DNA of 40,529 nucleotides from contig JAKAVF010000003.1 in the NCBI GenBank assembly GCA_021827605.1, positions 1 to 40,529 of the forward strand. Direction: 5' to 3'. Made by a program: the position numbers and the translations under genes. Position 1 is the first letter of the stretch. Each line of letters opens with the position of its first letter. Of this stretch, positions 15,925-23,291 are shown piece by piece. Under the pieces are notes generated by a model. The model was not told the DNA's origin. It saw nothing but the letters and a program-made list of their open reading frames with translations, and searched no databases. Source of the stretch: Microcaldota archaeon (lineage in GTDB: Archaea; Micrarchaeota; Micrarchaeia; Micrarchaeales; Micrarchaeaceae).

Positions 15925-16569
15925 ATGGCTGAGGAGACGGTGGAATTTTTCTGTTATGGTCCTGGTGCTGACCTGGATGTAGTTACAGCAGAGATAGGGC
16001 ATCCGCCAATAAGCGGAAGACCGGCTGTGTTACACGGTTTCAAACTAGGGATTCAGGGTGTGGAAAATATTCCGGATAAAAAGGTGCCGGTACCTGGTCA
16101 TCCAGAAAAAATATCGCCGGTTACGGCTAGGAGCATAATCATAGATTCGTGGGGAAAAGACTTTGAGATGTACGTTGTTCGGGAAGGGGAGGGAGAAGTC
16201 AGGGGCACAGTGTGGACCATTAAGAAATCCGACCTTGCACCCATAGAGGACTGGGAGCTCGTTGATTTCGGGTGGTACAGCATAGTGCGGGGCGTCGTGA
16301 CGCTTGAAAATGGGGAAAAGCGCGACGTTTGGACCATAGCAGTGAAGGACCAAGGCGTGAGGAGGGAAGTCGATGGCATGAACTATGATGACTGGCTCGG
16401 CGGAGGCAAAAAATTCAAGGAGATATTCCTGACGCATGTCGCCGAGAACTTCAAAAGGTTCACTGAACGGCAGCAAAATGGGCAGACGCTTGAGGCCGTT
16501 ACACCGATTACATTCTCGAAGAGTGGGGAGGGCGCTGGCAAAGATAAATCAAAGAGTAAAGGCGACTAA
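15925..16569 (+). CDS. Gamma-glutamylcyclotransferase-like (AIG2/GGCT fold) protein
   Basis: The 214-residue protein has the hallmark layout of the GGCT-like beta-barrel: an N-terminal strand FFCYGPGADL and the block EVRGTVWTIKKSDLAPIEDW. Next comes a candidate catalytic Glu in ELVDFGWYSIVRGVV, and a last strand (KRDVWTIAV). A helical tail and a Lys/Ser-rich C-terminus (GAGKDKSKSKGD) extend beyond the domain. Family members cleave gamma-glutamyl amides to 5-oxoproline; the real substrate here is unknown. It shares a 95-bp divergent promoter region with thioredoxin, which would fit a link to thiol metabolism, but this is only suggestive. Confidence 0.65.
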   Translation: MAEETVEFFCYGPGADLDVVTAEIGHPPISGRPAVLHGFKLGIQGVENIPDKKVPVPGHPEKISPVTARSIIIDSWGKDFEMYVVREGEGEVRGTVWTIKKSDLAPIEDWELVDFGWYSIVRGVVTLENGEKRDVWTIAVKDQGVRREVDGMNYDDWLGGGKKFKEIFLTHVAENFKRFTERQQNGQTLEAVTPITFSKSGEGAGKDKSKSKGD

Positions 16570-16643
16570 GCGGCATACGCAGCATATGGAACCCTTTTCG
16601 ACTACGCAATCAATTAGGAAACGGCAGGTAGAAGGCTTCAAGA

Positions 16644-17324
16644 TTATCTTATCCCTTTAATCCTCTTTAAGATCGCACTAGGCAGGCTTGGTTTTTTCAG
16701 CTTCTTTCCATTCCAAACACTAAGAATAAAACCCTTGGTCATTACATATGCAAATAGCATATTCATTACGGTAAGCGCAGCATAATGTTCCTCTTCCATC
16801 TGTTTAGGCATGGCGACAAGTTCTATCGGCACAAAGACATTGTATCCTTTTGTTGCAGCCGACCTTACCGTTGTATCTATTGCCCTTGAGGTATAAGCGC
16901 CGCTTACGACAAGAGTTTCTATCCCGCCTTTTTTTAGGCTTGAGCGGAGCTTTTCATTCGAAAGTGCATCATAATTGTTGCAATCGAAGATATGTTCTCC
17001 TTCCACGGGCTTAACCCCACACCAATCATGGCCCCACCATCCAGGGACCGCAAGATCTAAAGCTCCCTTGCCAAGCGACTCCATCTTTAGCTTGAAGTTT
17101 TTTTGCATATGTGCCGAATCTTCTGAAAGCTGCACCCAGAATATCGGGATGTGGCAGTTCCTCGCTTCATCAAGGAAAGCAGGGAGCTCCGACAGCATTT
17201 CAGTTATTGGCGCTACATCAAGATCCCAATGCTTTATCAGTGCACCATTCCTATCGCAGTAATCGTTTTGGATGCCGATAACAAGGATTGCAGCATTCTT
17301 TTGCAGAAGTGGCTCAAATTCCAT
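16644..17324 (-). CDS. Isochorismatase-like (cysteine hydrolase superfamily) protein, catalytic Lys and Cys replaced
   Basis: The 226-residue protein has the isochorismatase Rossmann-like fold. The first strand AAILVIGIQNDYCDRNG carries the catalytic Asp (D21). The Lys strand reads EHIFDCNNYDALSNEKL, and the nucleophile region reads GIETLVVSGAYTSRAIDTTV, followed by GYNVFVPIELVA. In active members a Lys sits where C115/N116 is, and the nucleophilic Cys sits where A148 is, so both are absent. It may be a pseudoenzyme or use other chemistry. The C-terminal 40 residues are basic. It is transcribed divergently from the 499-residue unknown gene across 87 bp of AT-rich DNA. Confidence 0.7.
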   Translation of the reverse strand: MEFEPLLQKNAAILVIGIQNDYCDRNGALIKHWDLDVAPITEMLSELPAFLDEARNCHIPIFWVQLSEDSAHMQKNFKLKMESLGKGALDLAVPGWWGHDWCGVKPVEGEHIFDCNNYDALSNEKLRSSLKKGGIETLVVSGAYTSRAIDTTVRSAATKGYNVFVPIELVAMPKQMEEEHYAALTVMNMLFAYVMTKGFILSVWNGKKLKKPSLPSAILKRIKGIR

Positions 17325-17342
17325 GATATTTATTAAGAAGAA

Positions 17343-17383
17343 AGTAATAAAAGCAATAATACAGTATACAATAATTAAATACC
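17343..17383. promoter_or_regulatory. Divergent promoter region
   Basis: On the plus strand ATTAAATACC (17374-17383) lies 29-38 nt before the TTG at 17412. On the minus strand an AT-rich CTTTTATTAC near 17343-17352 lies about 20-28 nt before the ATG at 17324. Both genes of the divergent pair therefore appear to have short leaders. Confidence 0.4.
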
Positions 17384-17411
17384 CAATAAGGCAATTTCAT
17401 GTAGTGATGCT

Positions 17412-18911
17412 TTGACCGAAACAGAAGAGAGAGCAAGCAAAGGCAAAGAAACACCAGGGTCTGTGACTCTACAGGGACGAATAGATGAACTGAAGATGGT
17501 CCTTTCACGTGTCCACATCAACGACTTTCTTGATAACGGCGCCACGCTTATAAGAGATATAGAAATGACAGCAAAGGCGTATTCCAAAATAGATGGTGCT
17601 CCGGAGTATTTTGTCAGCACAGTGCTCAAAACTGCATTCAACGACACTGACGAATTTAATTACGTTCTCGGCCCCACATATATAAGCCGCGAAGGGGCAG
17701 AAGCAGTGCAGAAATTCGTCTTGGCAGCAAAGGATAGGGAGGTGGTCAAGGCGGTAACGAACAGCGAAAATCCGGAAGCTTGCGCAAAGTTCGCATTCGA
17801 AGCCATTTCCTCAACGACGGAAAAAGAGGTCGTGCTAAAAGCATTGGAGGTAAGAGAATTTTTTGAAACGGAAATTAAATCCTACGATGCAAGCATTGGA
17901 GACCTGATTAAAATTACGACGAAGAACGTCGGTGCTGATGTCGGGATGGGGGCAGCAGATGAACCCGGGTTTAAAGCTGTAAGTGGAGCAGAAGGCTTTA
18001 TCAAGCTAATACGCGAAGGCGCATCATTTGAAACGATGCTCCTTACAATACTTGAAAAATCAAAAATGGCGGATGATAATGGCGAAAAGGTAATGGTAGC
18101 GCTGCAAGGCGTTGATAACTACACACCACGCGCCGCAGCGATATACCTTGCTTATATCTACGATGCGGCAGTGGGGCCAGCGGGAATTGGGCTAATAGTG
18201 AACACCGGCAAGATTGGCAATCCATTTGCCGAAGGCTCGTTTGGCCTTGTCGCATCCAAGGAGTTTGCCAACTTCACCAATAGGTTCAAGAGCCCAAAGG
18301 AGAGGCCGGAAGACGAGATTAGGAGGCTTGCAGCTGCATTCAGGTGGGGATTCTCTGTCGAATCGCAAGCACGCGGCGAAAATGCAGATCAGCAGCTTGA
18401 GGGCGTCAAGAATCTCGTCGGTGACTGTAAGGAAAAGGAAATGTACAATGAAATACTCAACATGGACGTCCAAAACTTGCTGAACATATTCAACACTCCT
18501 GGAATAAACGGAAAACAGATCAAGCGCAGGGAAGACCTACTGCGTGCAGCTACGCTAGCGAGGCTAGTAAGGTACGAAGTTTCGCAGGACTTTGACCTCT
18601 TAAGCAATGAGGAGTATAAGAAGCTGAAGAATCCCAGAAAAGACAGGGCATATAGTCTTTCAATAGACCCCTTCTTAGGTAACAAAGCCGGCTACGTTGC
18701 AAGTAACTCAGCAACGGAGGAATTGATAGCAAAAGTAAATGCGCTGCCTCGTGATGCGCAGACCCAGACATATGAAGACCTCGCGAGATCCTATATCGCG
18801 AAAAGATATGGCGTAAGCAAGTCCGCAGGGCTGACACTTGACGGGCTATATGCTTTTAGCTGCATGGACCACAGGCACAGGATAGCGCTGGCGGAATCCC
18901 TTGCCAAGTAA
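17412..18911 (+). CDS. Unknown 499-residue helical protein
   Basis: Starts at TTG 17412, with a GTGAT site 4-8 nt upstream. The product is predominantly alpha-helical and soluble, with an acidic N-terminus (TETEERASKGKETPG). Helical-repeat-like pieces include REVVKAVTNSENPEACAKFA and DEPGFKAVSGAEGFIKLIRE. A Gly-rich central segment (AAVGPAGIGLIVNTGKIG) and a basic C-terminal region (GKQIKRREDLLRAATLARLV) follow. No transmembrane helix, P-loop or metal site is evident. I do not recognise the family. It has its own promoter and no obvious partner apart from the divergent isochorismatase-like gene. Confidence 0.75.
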   Translation: MTETEERASKGKETPGSVTLQGRIDELKMVLSRVHINDFLDNGATLIRDIEMTAKAYSKIDGAPEYFVSTVLKTAFNDTDEFNYVLGPTYISREGAEAVQKFVLAAKDREVVKAVTNSENPEACAKFAFEAISSTTEKEVVLKALEVREFFETEIKSYDASIGDLIKITTKNVGADVGMGAADEPGFKAVSGAEGFIKLIREGASFETMLLTILEKSKMADDNGEKVMVALQGVDNYTPRAAAIYLAYIYDAAVGPAGIGLIVNTGKIGNPFAEGSFGLVASKEFANFTNRFKSPKERPEDEIRRLAAAFRWGFSVESQARGENADQQLEGVKNLVGDCKEKEMYNEILNMDVQNLLNIFNTPGINGKQIKRREDLLRAATLARLVRYEVSQDFDLLSNEEYKKLKNPRKDRAYSLSIDPFLGNKAGYVASNSATEELIAKVNALPRDAQTQTYEDLARSYIAKRYGVSKSAGLTLDGLYAFSCMDHRHRIALAESLAK

Positions 18912-19005
18912 TGCCAACCTTTATAATGTTTAATCGCAAATAGCTACTGCATGATGATAATGCACTACTCTGAGCTTTGCTGTGAAGAAGATCTTGAGTG
19001 CTGAC

Positions 19006-19218
19006 ATGACTAAAATCTCTAACGCGATGATAAAGAAGCTTGTCAAGGAGCAGACCGGCTCGACGATAAGCGACACCGCGGCAAGTGCAATAGCAAAGCT
19101 TCTTGAGAAGAAGGCGAAGATGATGGCGAAGTACGCAGTCGCAAGGGCGAAGAAGAAGGGACGAGCAGCAGTGACAGAGGACGACATATACTCATACAAG
19201 ATGCAGTTCGGTGAATGA
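19006..19218 (+). CDS. Archaeal histone-fold protein
   Basis: The product has 70 residues from the ATG at 19006 and matches the archaeal histone layout: alpha1 (SNAMIKKLVKEQ), a long alpha2 (ISDTAASAIAKLLEKKAKMM) and alpha3 after RAAVTEDDIYSY. Such proteins form dimers and wrap or bridge DNA. It is more basic than usual (KKKGR before alpha3). An in-frame GTG at 18982 would add 8 residues; the ATG is preferred because it gives normal family length. A CTTTATAATG box near 18919-18928 could serve either start. The next gene's ribosome site lies inside its last codons, so the two are coupled. Confidence 0.85.
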   Translation: MTKISNAMIKKLVKEQTGSTISDTAASAIAKLLEKKAKMMAKYAVARAKKKGRAAVTEDDIYSYKMQFGE

Positions 19219-19219
19219 C

Positions 19220-19762
19220 TTGCAGCCGGCGGTTCTCTCGAAGAACGGGAAGGGAAAGGCAAGGCTGGACTACATCGAGAACGGCGGGAAAAGGACCATG
19301 CTCTGGGAGCGGGTCCGCGACGGGGTAATCGAGACTGTTTTTGATGGGAACGGCATAGTGGTAAAGGAGCTGTTCCATAAGAGCGGGGACAGTGCGGAAG
19401 TGTTTGCAGACACGTTCATGAAGGAGAAAGGCATTCCAAAATCTGAGCGCGGGCAGTACTCCGAGGTCAAGATAGGGAAGAACTGCCCTGGCTGTGGAGA
19501 GGATTCGCTTGTGCGGATCGCGGAATCAGCAGAAGACTCAACGAAGGTGCCGATAACCCCATTGTACAAGTGCAGCAAGTGTGGGAAGCGGAGCTACTAC
19601 CTTTCCGGAGAGTATCTCGACTACCTTGTCGTAAACAACAGGGCTCTCTTTTCCGAGCAGGAGCTGAAGGAACTGGACTCTGACAAGGAGAAGTTCATGA
19701 CCGAGTTAAAAGAGTATATAATAAGAATATTTGCATCCCAAAAGATTATGCGAATCAGGTAG
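19220..19762 (+). CDS. Zinc-ribbon protein, unknown
   Basis: The 180-residue protein contains one zinc ribbon (C89, C92, C118, C121: CPGCGED and YKCSKCGKRSYY) between an N-terminal basic/beta region (KARLDYIENGGKRTMLWERV) and a helical C-terminus. Start choice: a GGTGA site at 19210-19214 sits 5 nt before TTG 19220; a GTG at 19211 is the alternative and would overlap the ribosome site. The ribbon recalls those of transcription-associated proteins, but no family is clear. Translation appears coupled to the upstream histone gene, and a PRC-barrel gene follows 8 nt later, so the three form one operon. Confidence 0.65.
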   Translation: MQPAVLSKNGKGKARLDYIENGGKRTMLWERVRDGVIETVFDGNGIVVKELFHKSGDSAEVFADTFMKEKGIPKSERGQYSEVKIGKNCPGCGEDSLVRIAESAEDSTKVPITPLYKCSKCGKRSYYLSGEYLDYLVVNNRALFSEQELKELDSDKEKFMTELKEYIIRIFASQKIMRIR

Positions 19763-19770
19763 GTGTAAAC

Positions 19771-20013
19771 ATGGCGATCTTACTAAGCGAACTCTACGGG
19801 AAGCAGATAATAACCAACAACGGGCAGATTGTTGGCATGGTCGAGGACATAATAGTCGACTTTGAGAAAGGGAATGTTGCAAACCTTCTTCTTACGAAGA
19901 TGGAGAACCTTACACGTGCACAGAACACTGCTGGCATACTAAGCAAGAACAGCGTGAAGTACGAGAGGGTCAAGAGCGTTGCAGAGTCAATCATAGTCAG
20001 CACGGGGAAGTAA
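19771..20013 (+). CDS. PRC-barrel domain protein
   Basis: The 80-residue protein is a single PRC barrel: LLSELYGKQIITNNGQIVGM then VEDIIVDFEKGNVANLLLT, with further strands (SVKYERVKSVAESIIVSTGK). Such archaeal proteins act as small RNA- or protein-binding modules. A GGTG site at 19762-19765, 5 nt before the ATG, overlaps the last base of the upstream zinc-ribbon gene's stop codon. Confidence 0.9.
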   Translation: MAILLSELYGKQIITNNGQIVGMVEDIIVDFEKGNVANLLLTKMENLTRAQNTAGILSKNSVKYERVKSVAESIIVSTGK

Positions 20014-20018
20014 CGCGA

Positions 20019-20603
20019 CTATTGGCTACCAGGTAGCGCACTCAGCACCGGAGTCCACCGCTCATAAAGGTTGATTATCGATGTGGTGTGGAATTCAACC
20101 CTTCCATAGGCTGCGAACTGCATCTCTCCCGCAATCACTATAGGGAATACTATCTCCCTGATTTGGGTCTCATTTGCTATCTTCTTTGCGCACGCAGTGC
20201 AGCGCACGTTCTGTGCTCCAATGGGAAGCACCTCCTTCCTGTTCTTCAGCCTTGCGACCACCATAGATGCCTTCTGTTCCACTCCCCTCCTTATGTCTAC
20301 CGGAAGTTTTGCAAGATTGTCTGCAGCATCTTCCTCCGCGTGTATGACGAAACAGAGCTCGGACCCTACTCCTCCCTTTAGCTGTTCAACGCCCAGCCTT
20401 GGGCAGTGCGACTTGCAAGCCCATCCTATTTCCTTAAGGTGGTCTGGAACGTGGTTGAACCCCCTCGCAAGCTCACGCTGTTTGTAGAATACGACAGCGC
20501 CGAACTGAGCTTCGCTGCAGTCGCTGCGTAGAGCAATATCAAGCGCAGTCCTGTAGTGCGGGAGCACCAGGCTCCTCTCCTCACTTCTGAGCGTCCTCGG
20601 CAA
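20019..20603 (-). CDS. Cytidine/dCMP deaminase-like zinc protein
   Basis: Zinc-dependent deaminase fold of about 194 residues. The metal motifs are ELCFVIHAEEDAADN (His ligand and catalytic Glu) and NVRCTACAKKI, which gives the paired Cys ligands, with Arg in place of the usual Pro. An earlier CKSHCPRLG resembles the extra Cys cluster of dCMP deaminases. The likely reaction is deamination of a cytosine nucleotide; substrate is not determinable. The TTG at 20603 is chosen because a TATA box at 20632-20644 and an AGGAGTGGT tract lie before it. The longer frame starting at ATG 20684 would place the promoter inside the gene. It is convergent with the PRC-barrel gene. Confidence 0.7.
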   Translation of the reverse strand: MPRTLRSEERSLVLPHYRTALDIALRSDCSEAQFGAVVFYKQRELARGFNHVPDHLKEIGWACKSHCPRLGVEQLKGGVGSELCFVIHAEEDAADNLAKLPVDIRRGVEQKASMVVARLKNRKEVLPIGAQNVRCTACAKKIANETQIREIVFPIVIAGEMQFAAYGRVEFHTTSIINLYERWTPVLSALPGSQ

Positions 20604-20631
20604 ATGACCACTCCTAGTAATCTGGTCCGAC

Positions 20632-20644
20632 TGATATTTAAAGC
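20632..20644 (-). promoter_or_regulatory. TATA box of the deaminase-like gene
   Basis: On the minus strand CTTTAAATATCAG lies 29-41 nt before the TTG at 20603. Its TTTAAA core is symmetrical, so it could also fire towards the plus strand. Confidence 0.5.
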
Positions 20645-20684
20645 TTGCATAAGGCGAGGCTTTGCCGGAATATACTCTGCACAT

Positions 20685-20977
20685 ATACCTGACGGTTGTG
20701 CAGGACGGCAGAACAGCAGGTCATATAATAAGAAGGATCAATGGAATCACCATTGGCGAAGCGGTAGGCTGCTTTGCCGCAGAAGCAGGAATTTCATCGA
20801 GCCCAATGAGCCATTCTTTCCAATGCGGTAAGAGGCACCCCATCTGCGATATATCCCCTACCCTACTTAAAAACACCAGGTCAGCAGGCACTCTTTGCAT
20901 GTCCCTGCCAATTCCAGAGCCAATTGCCGCCTTCCTAAAATATCGTCAATTATCCGCTGCAGGTATTTTCTATGTCC
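20685..20977. other. Stretch without a convincing gene
   Basis: This 293-bp stretch lies between the deaminase-like promoter and the 3' end of rpo12. A plus-strand frame from TTG 20662 to 20991 and a minus-strand 59-codon frame from the ATG at about 20900 both exist. Neither shows a recognisable motif, a clear ribosome site or clearly coding composition. In other archaea pcc1 can follow rpo12, but I see no Pcc1 here. Confidence 0.4.
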
Positions 20978-21109
20978 TCAATCAGTGCTGATCTCCCTTG
21001 CGATGTTAGGCCTCTCCTTTATCAGGACCCTGCTACCGCAGTAGGTGCACCTTATGAACTGGTCAAGGAGCTTGACCTTCCTTCCGCATCTTGAACAAGC
21101 GTATCCCAT
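20978..21109 (-). CDS. rpo12: DNA-directed RNA polymerase subunit Rpo12 (RpoP)
   Basis: This 43-residue zinc-ribbon subunit of RNA polymerase is encoded from ATG 21109 to TGA 20978-20980. The protein begins MGYACSRCGRKVKLLDQFIR and continues CTYCGSRVLIKERP. The ligands are C5, C8, C21 and C24, and the GSRVLxKERP tail is the family signature. A GGTGTGAT ribosome site lies a few bases upstream. It closes the exosome superoperon, where rpo12 commonly follows eL43. It is short enough to be missed by gene callers. Confidence 0.93.
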   Translation of the reverse strand: MGYACSRCGRKVKLLDQFIRCTYCGSRVLIKERPNIAREISTD

Positions 21110-21140
21110 TTTATCACACCTTTATCATAATCGGTAATAT

Positions 21141-21470
21141 TTAGAGCTTTGCCTGGCCCTTGAGCCACTTCGCAAAGTCCTTGTGAAGGCTGCTCTTCGT
21201 TGTATCTATTATCTTGATCTTCATCTCGGCCTTGTAGTTCTCGTCGTTAAGGATTAGCACAGGCGAATACTTATCCAGCTTAGCGAACTGCACCTCTGAC
21301 CAGTGTACCTTTCCGGAAAGGTAGTCCCTTACTATATCCCTTGTCCAAGGCATCGAGTTGAACGTGAAGAGTATTCCGTCGCACCAGTAGAGTGGGTAGT
21401 TGCCTGCAGGCGTAATCCTGCTCCTCAGCAGGTCGTCCATGTCGACAGCTATGAATTCGTGGACCACCAC
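21141..21470 (-). CDS. Unknown 109-residue protein inside the exosome superoperon
   Basis: GTG 21470 (another GTG follows directly) to the stop at 21141. The product is mixed alpha/beta and soluble, starting VVVHEFIAVDMDDLLRSRI, with a central GILFTFNSMPWTRDIVRDYL and a basic C-terminus (KSSLHKDFAKWLKGQAKL). No family is recognised; it is not Pcc1 or prefoldin. It lies between eL43 and rpo12 in the same direction with short gaps, so it should be co-expressed with RNA-processing and translation genes. Confidence 0.65.
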   Translation of the reverse strand: MVVHEFIAVDMDDLLRSRITPAGNYPLYWCDGILFTFNSMPWTRDIVRDYLSGKVHWSEVQFAKLDKYSPVLILNDENYKAEMKIKIIDTTKSSLHKDFAKWLKGQAKL

Positions 21471-21507
21471 TTCCTTAATTGGAGAATAAATTATTGCTAC
21501 CAGAAAA

Positions 21508-21744
21508 TCACTTCTTTATGCCCGCTATCAGCCTTCTCGCTACCTCCCCTTCCGGAGTTGTCATCGTGTATGCCCCTCCCGCGTATGTCGCATTGCAGTG
21601 CCTGCACCTCCATATACTGGTGCCTATCCTCTTTACGGTCATCTTACCGCAAGCCTCGCACCTGTAGAAAGCCTGCTTCTTCTGCTTGACTCCTGCGGCT
21701 CTCTTCCTCGTGCTTGCCCCGTATCTAATGCTAGAGTTTGCCAT
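21508..21744 (-). CDS. rpl37ae: Ribosomal protein eL43 (L37Ae)
   Basis: The 78-residue large-subunit protein has a four-Cys zinc motif: C29, C32, C47 and C50 (YRCEACGKMTVKRIGTSIW then CRHC), followed by the signature AGGAYTMTTPEGEVARRLI. The basic N-terminus (RYGASTRKRAAGVKQKKQ) is slightly shorter than in many archaea. It follows rrp42 by 4 nt, with a GTGATG site before its ATG. Confidence 0.95.
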   Translation of the reverse strand: MANSSIRYGASTRKRAAGVKQKKQAFYRCEACGKMTVKRIGTSIWRCRHCNATYAGGAYTMTTPEGEVARRLIAGIKK

Positions 21745-21748
21745 GTCA

Positions 21749-22543
21749 TCACTTTCCTGCTGCCTGCTCTATGATCCTCTTGAGCTCATCATATTTAGAC
21801 AGCGAAACATCTACAAGGCTTTCTATCTCCTTAGGTGAGAAGCTGCCTCCAAGGCCCTTCTGCATCGCCCTGACAACGTTGCCATCATTCGCTATGGTGA
21901 TCCTTGCGCTCGCAGCGTTCTCCTCATGTATGTTCGGGTCCAGAAGTATGGTTTTGTCGACTTTCGCAAATGTGGTGGAAGCGGCAAGCCTGTTTATCTT
22001 GAGCGGTTCGGTCCTTTCAGTGTAGATTCCCTCCTTCTTCTCGCTGTCGTACTTCGGCATCTTTGCGCTCGCCAGCGCTGCCATCGCAGCCATCATGCTT
22101 GCATCGAACAAGTTGCCGTTGTAGTTGAGCACATACAGGTCTATGAAGACCGTCCACGCCTTCCCCTCTTCTATGAACAGGCCTGGCAGGTCTACCGTTT
22201 CAGCTGCCCTTATGCCCCTGTCCACAACCCTCGACAGCTCTATCGATTCTGGGCTTGGCGGCCCCGACTCGAATTCCGCGTGCGCGAGTGGCAGCAGCTC
22301 AGATGAAACCATGAGGTTTCCCTGGTTAGGCGTGTCCTCCATCGTCTCCTCAACCTGCAGCTTAACCGCAGCTAGAACCCTTGTCGCGCCCAAGTCGACC
22401 TGTGCAGATCCCTCTGCATGGTCTATCACATTCGTAACAAGCTTTATGGGCCTGAAGCCCATCATTTTCCTTCCATCTTCCCTTGCGTTCTTGAGCAAGA
22501 GTTCCTTCACATAGCTTATCTTTACAACATCGAATCCTTCCAT
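21749..22543 (-). CDS. rrp42: Exosome subunit Rrp42 (RNase PH-like, non-catalytic)
   Basis: The 264-residue RNase PH-fold protein pairs with Rrp41 in the hexameric exosome ring that degrades and tails RNA from the 3' end. Family features are GRKMMGFRPIKLVTNVIDHA, the strand GSAQVDLGATRVLAAVKLQV, PESIELSRVVDRGIRAAETV and a late LDPNIHEENAASARITIAND. Its ATG directly follows the rrp41 stop (TGAATG), and a GGTG site lies in the last rrp41 codons, so the two are translationally coupled. Confidence 0.95.
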   Translation of the reverse strand: MEGFDVVKISYVKELLLKNAREDGRKMMGFRPIKLVTNVIDHAEGSAQVDLGATRVLAAVKLQVEETMEDTPNQGNLMVSSELLPLAHAEFESGPPSPESIELSRVVDRGIRAAETVDLPGLFIEEGKAWTVFIDLYVLNYNGNLFDASMMAAMAALASAKMPKYDSEKKEGIYTERTEPLKINRLAASTTFAKVDKTILLDPNIHEENAASARITIANDGNVVRAMQKGLGGSFSPKEIESLVDVSLSKYDELKRIIEQAAGK

Positions 22544-23287
22544 TCAAACACCATTTCCATTTTCGCTTCCTTCGTATACTCTCTGCAGCGCCTCCTTCTG
22601 TATCTGCGATATCGTCTTTCCTGCATCGAGAACCATCTGCAGCCCGTTGTGCAGCTGCTCCCTCGTGAGGCTTCCATCCATCTGCAGCAGCACCAGGTCG
22701 TTGTTCCTCGGCGACACCGCAGTCGGCATGTCGCAGTCGGAGTAGTTGTCCTCTATCATGTTGAGATCAAGGATCAGGTCCTCTCCAACCTTCCCGAAGG
22801 ACACCGCGTATATCAGGTCCTTCATGTGTATGCCTGCGCTAGCCATCGCGACAGCAGCAGCGGTTATTCCTGCTGCCCTTGTTCCGCCATCGCTCTGTAG
22901 TATCTCGATGAATATGTCTATCTCGCTGGCGGGGTAGTCATGCAGCATAGTCACGCTCTCGAATGCCTCTCTAGTGACCTTAGATATCTCTATCGCGCGC
23001 CTATTTGGTCCGCTCCTGCTGTGCTCCCCCATGGACGAGAACGGCGCCATTGAGTATTTGCACTTTATTATCGCCTTCGCGGGGTCCTGCACATGCTTTG
23101 GCATAGCCTCCTTCGGCCCGTATACAGCTGCGAGCACCTTGTTGTTCCCCCATTCCAGATAGGCGGATCCGTCAGCGTTCTTTAGAACCGAAGCCTCTAT
23201 CTTCAACGGCCTCAGTTGGTTGAAGCCCCTTCCATCTAGTCTTTTGCCGTCAACTATCAGCTGCGGCCTGTTTGATTTGTCAGCCAT
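22544..23287 (-). CDS. rrp41: Exosome catalytic subunit Rrp41
   Basis: This 247-residue catalytic RNase PH-like subunit performs phosphorolysis of RNA. Recognisable blocks are LIVDGKRLDGRGFNQLRPLK, NADGSAYLEWGNNKVLAAVY and the Arg-rich phosphate/RNA site EHSRSGPNRRAIEISKVTRE. The active-site region is QSDGGTRAAGITAAAVAMAS and DLNMIEDNYSDCDMPTAVSP, with the conserved Asp residues. It is 5 nt from rrp4 and directly abuts rrp42. Confidence 0.97.
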   Translation of the reverse strand: MADKSNRPQLIVDGKRLDGRGFNQLRPLKIEASVLKNADGSAYLEWGNNKVLAAVYGPKEAMPKHVQDPAKAIIKCKYSMAPFSSMGEHSRSGPNRRAIEISKVTREAFESVTMLHDYPASEIDIFIEILQSDGGTRAAGITAAAVAMASAGIHMKDLIYAVSFGKVGEDLILDLNMIEDNYSDCDMPTAVSPRNNDLVLLQMDGSLTREQLHNGLQMVLDAGKTISQIQKEALQRVYEGSENGNGV

Positions 23288-23291
23288 TATA

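Noticed and set aside
16586-16660. 24-codon plus-strand ORF downstream of the cyclotransferase-like gene
   Set aside because: It extends into the end of the convergent isochorismatase-like gene, with no ribosome site or recognisable sequence.
20869-20977. About 35 sense codons in the rpo12 frame after its TGA, suggesting readthrough or a TGA-encoded residue
   Set aside because: Rpo12 ends at its normal length at the TGA, there is no recoding signal, and the extension resembles no known domain.
20662-20991. Plus-strand frame of 109 codons from TTG
   Set aside because: It overlaps the 3' end of rpo12 and the promoter of the deaminase gene, lacks a ribosome site and has no recognisable feature.
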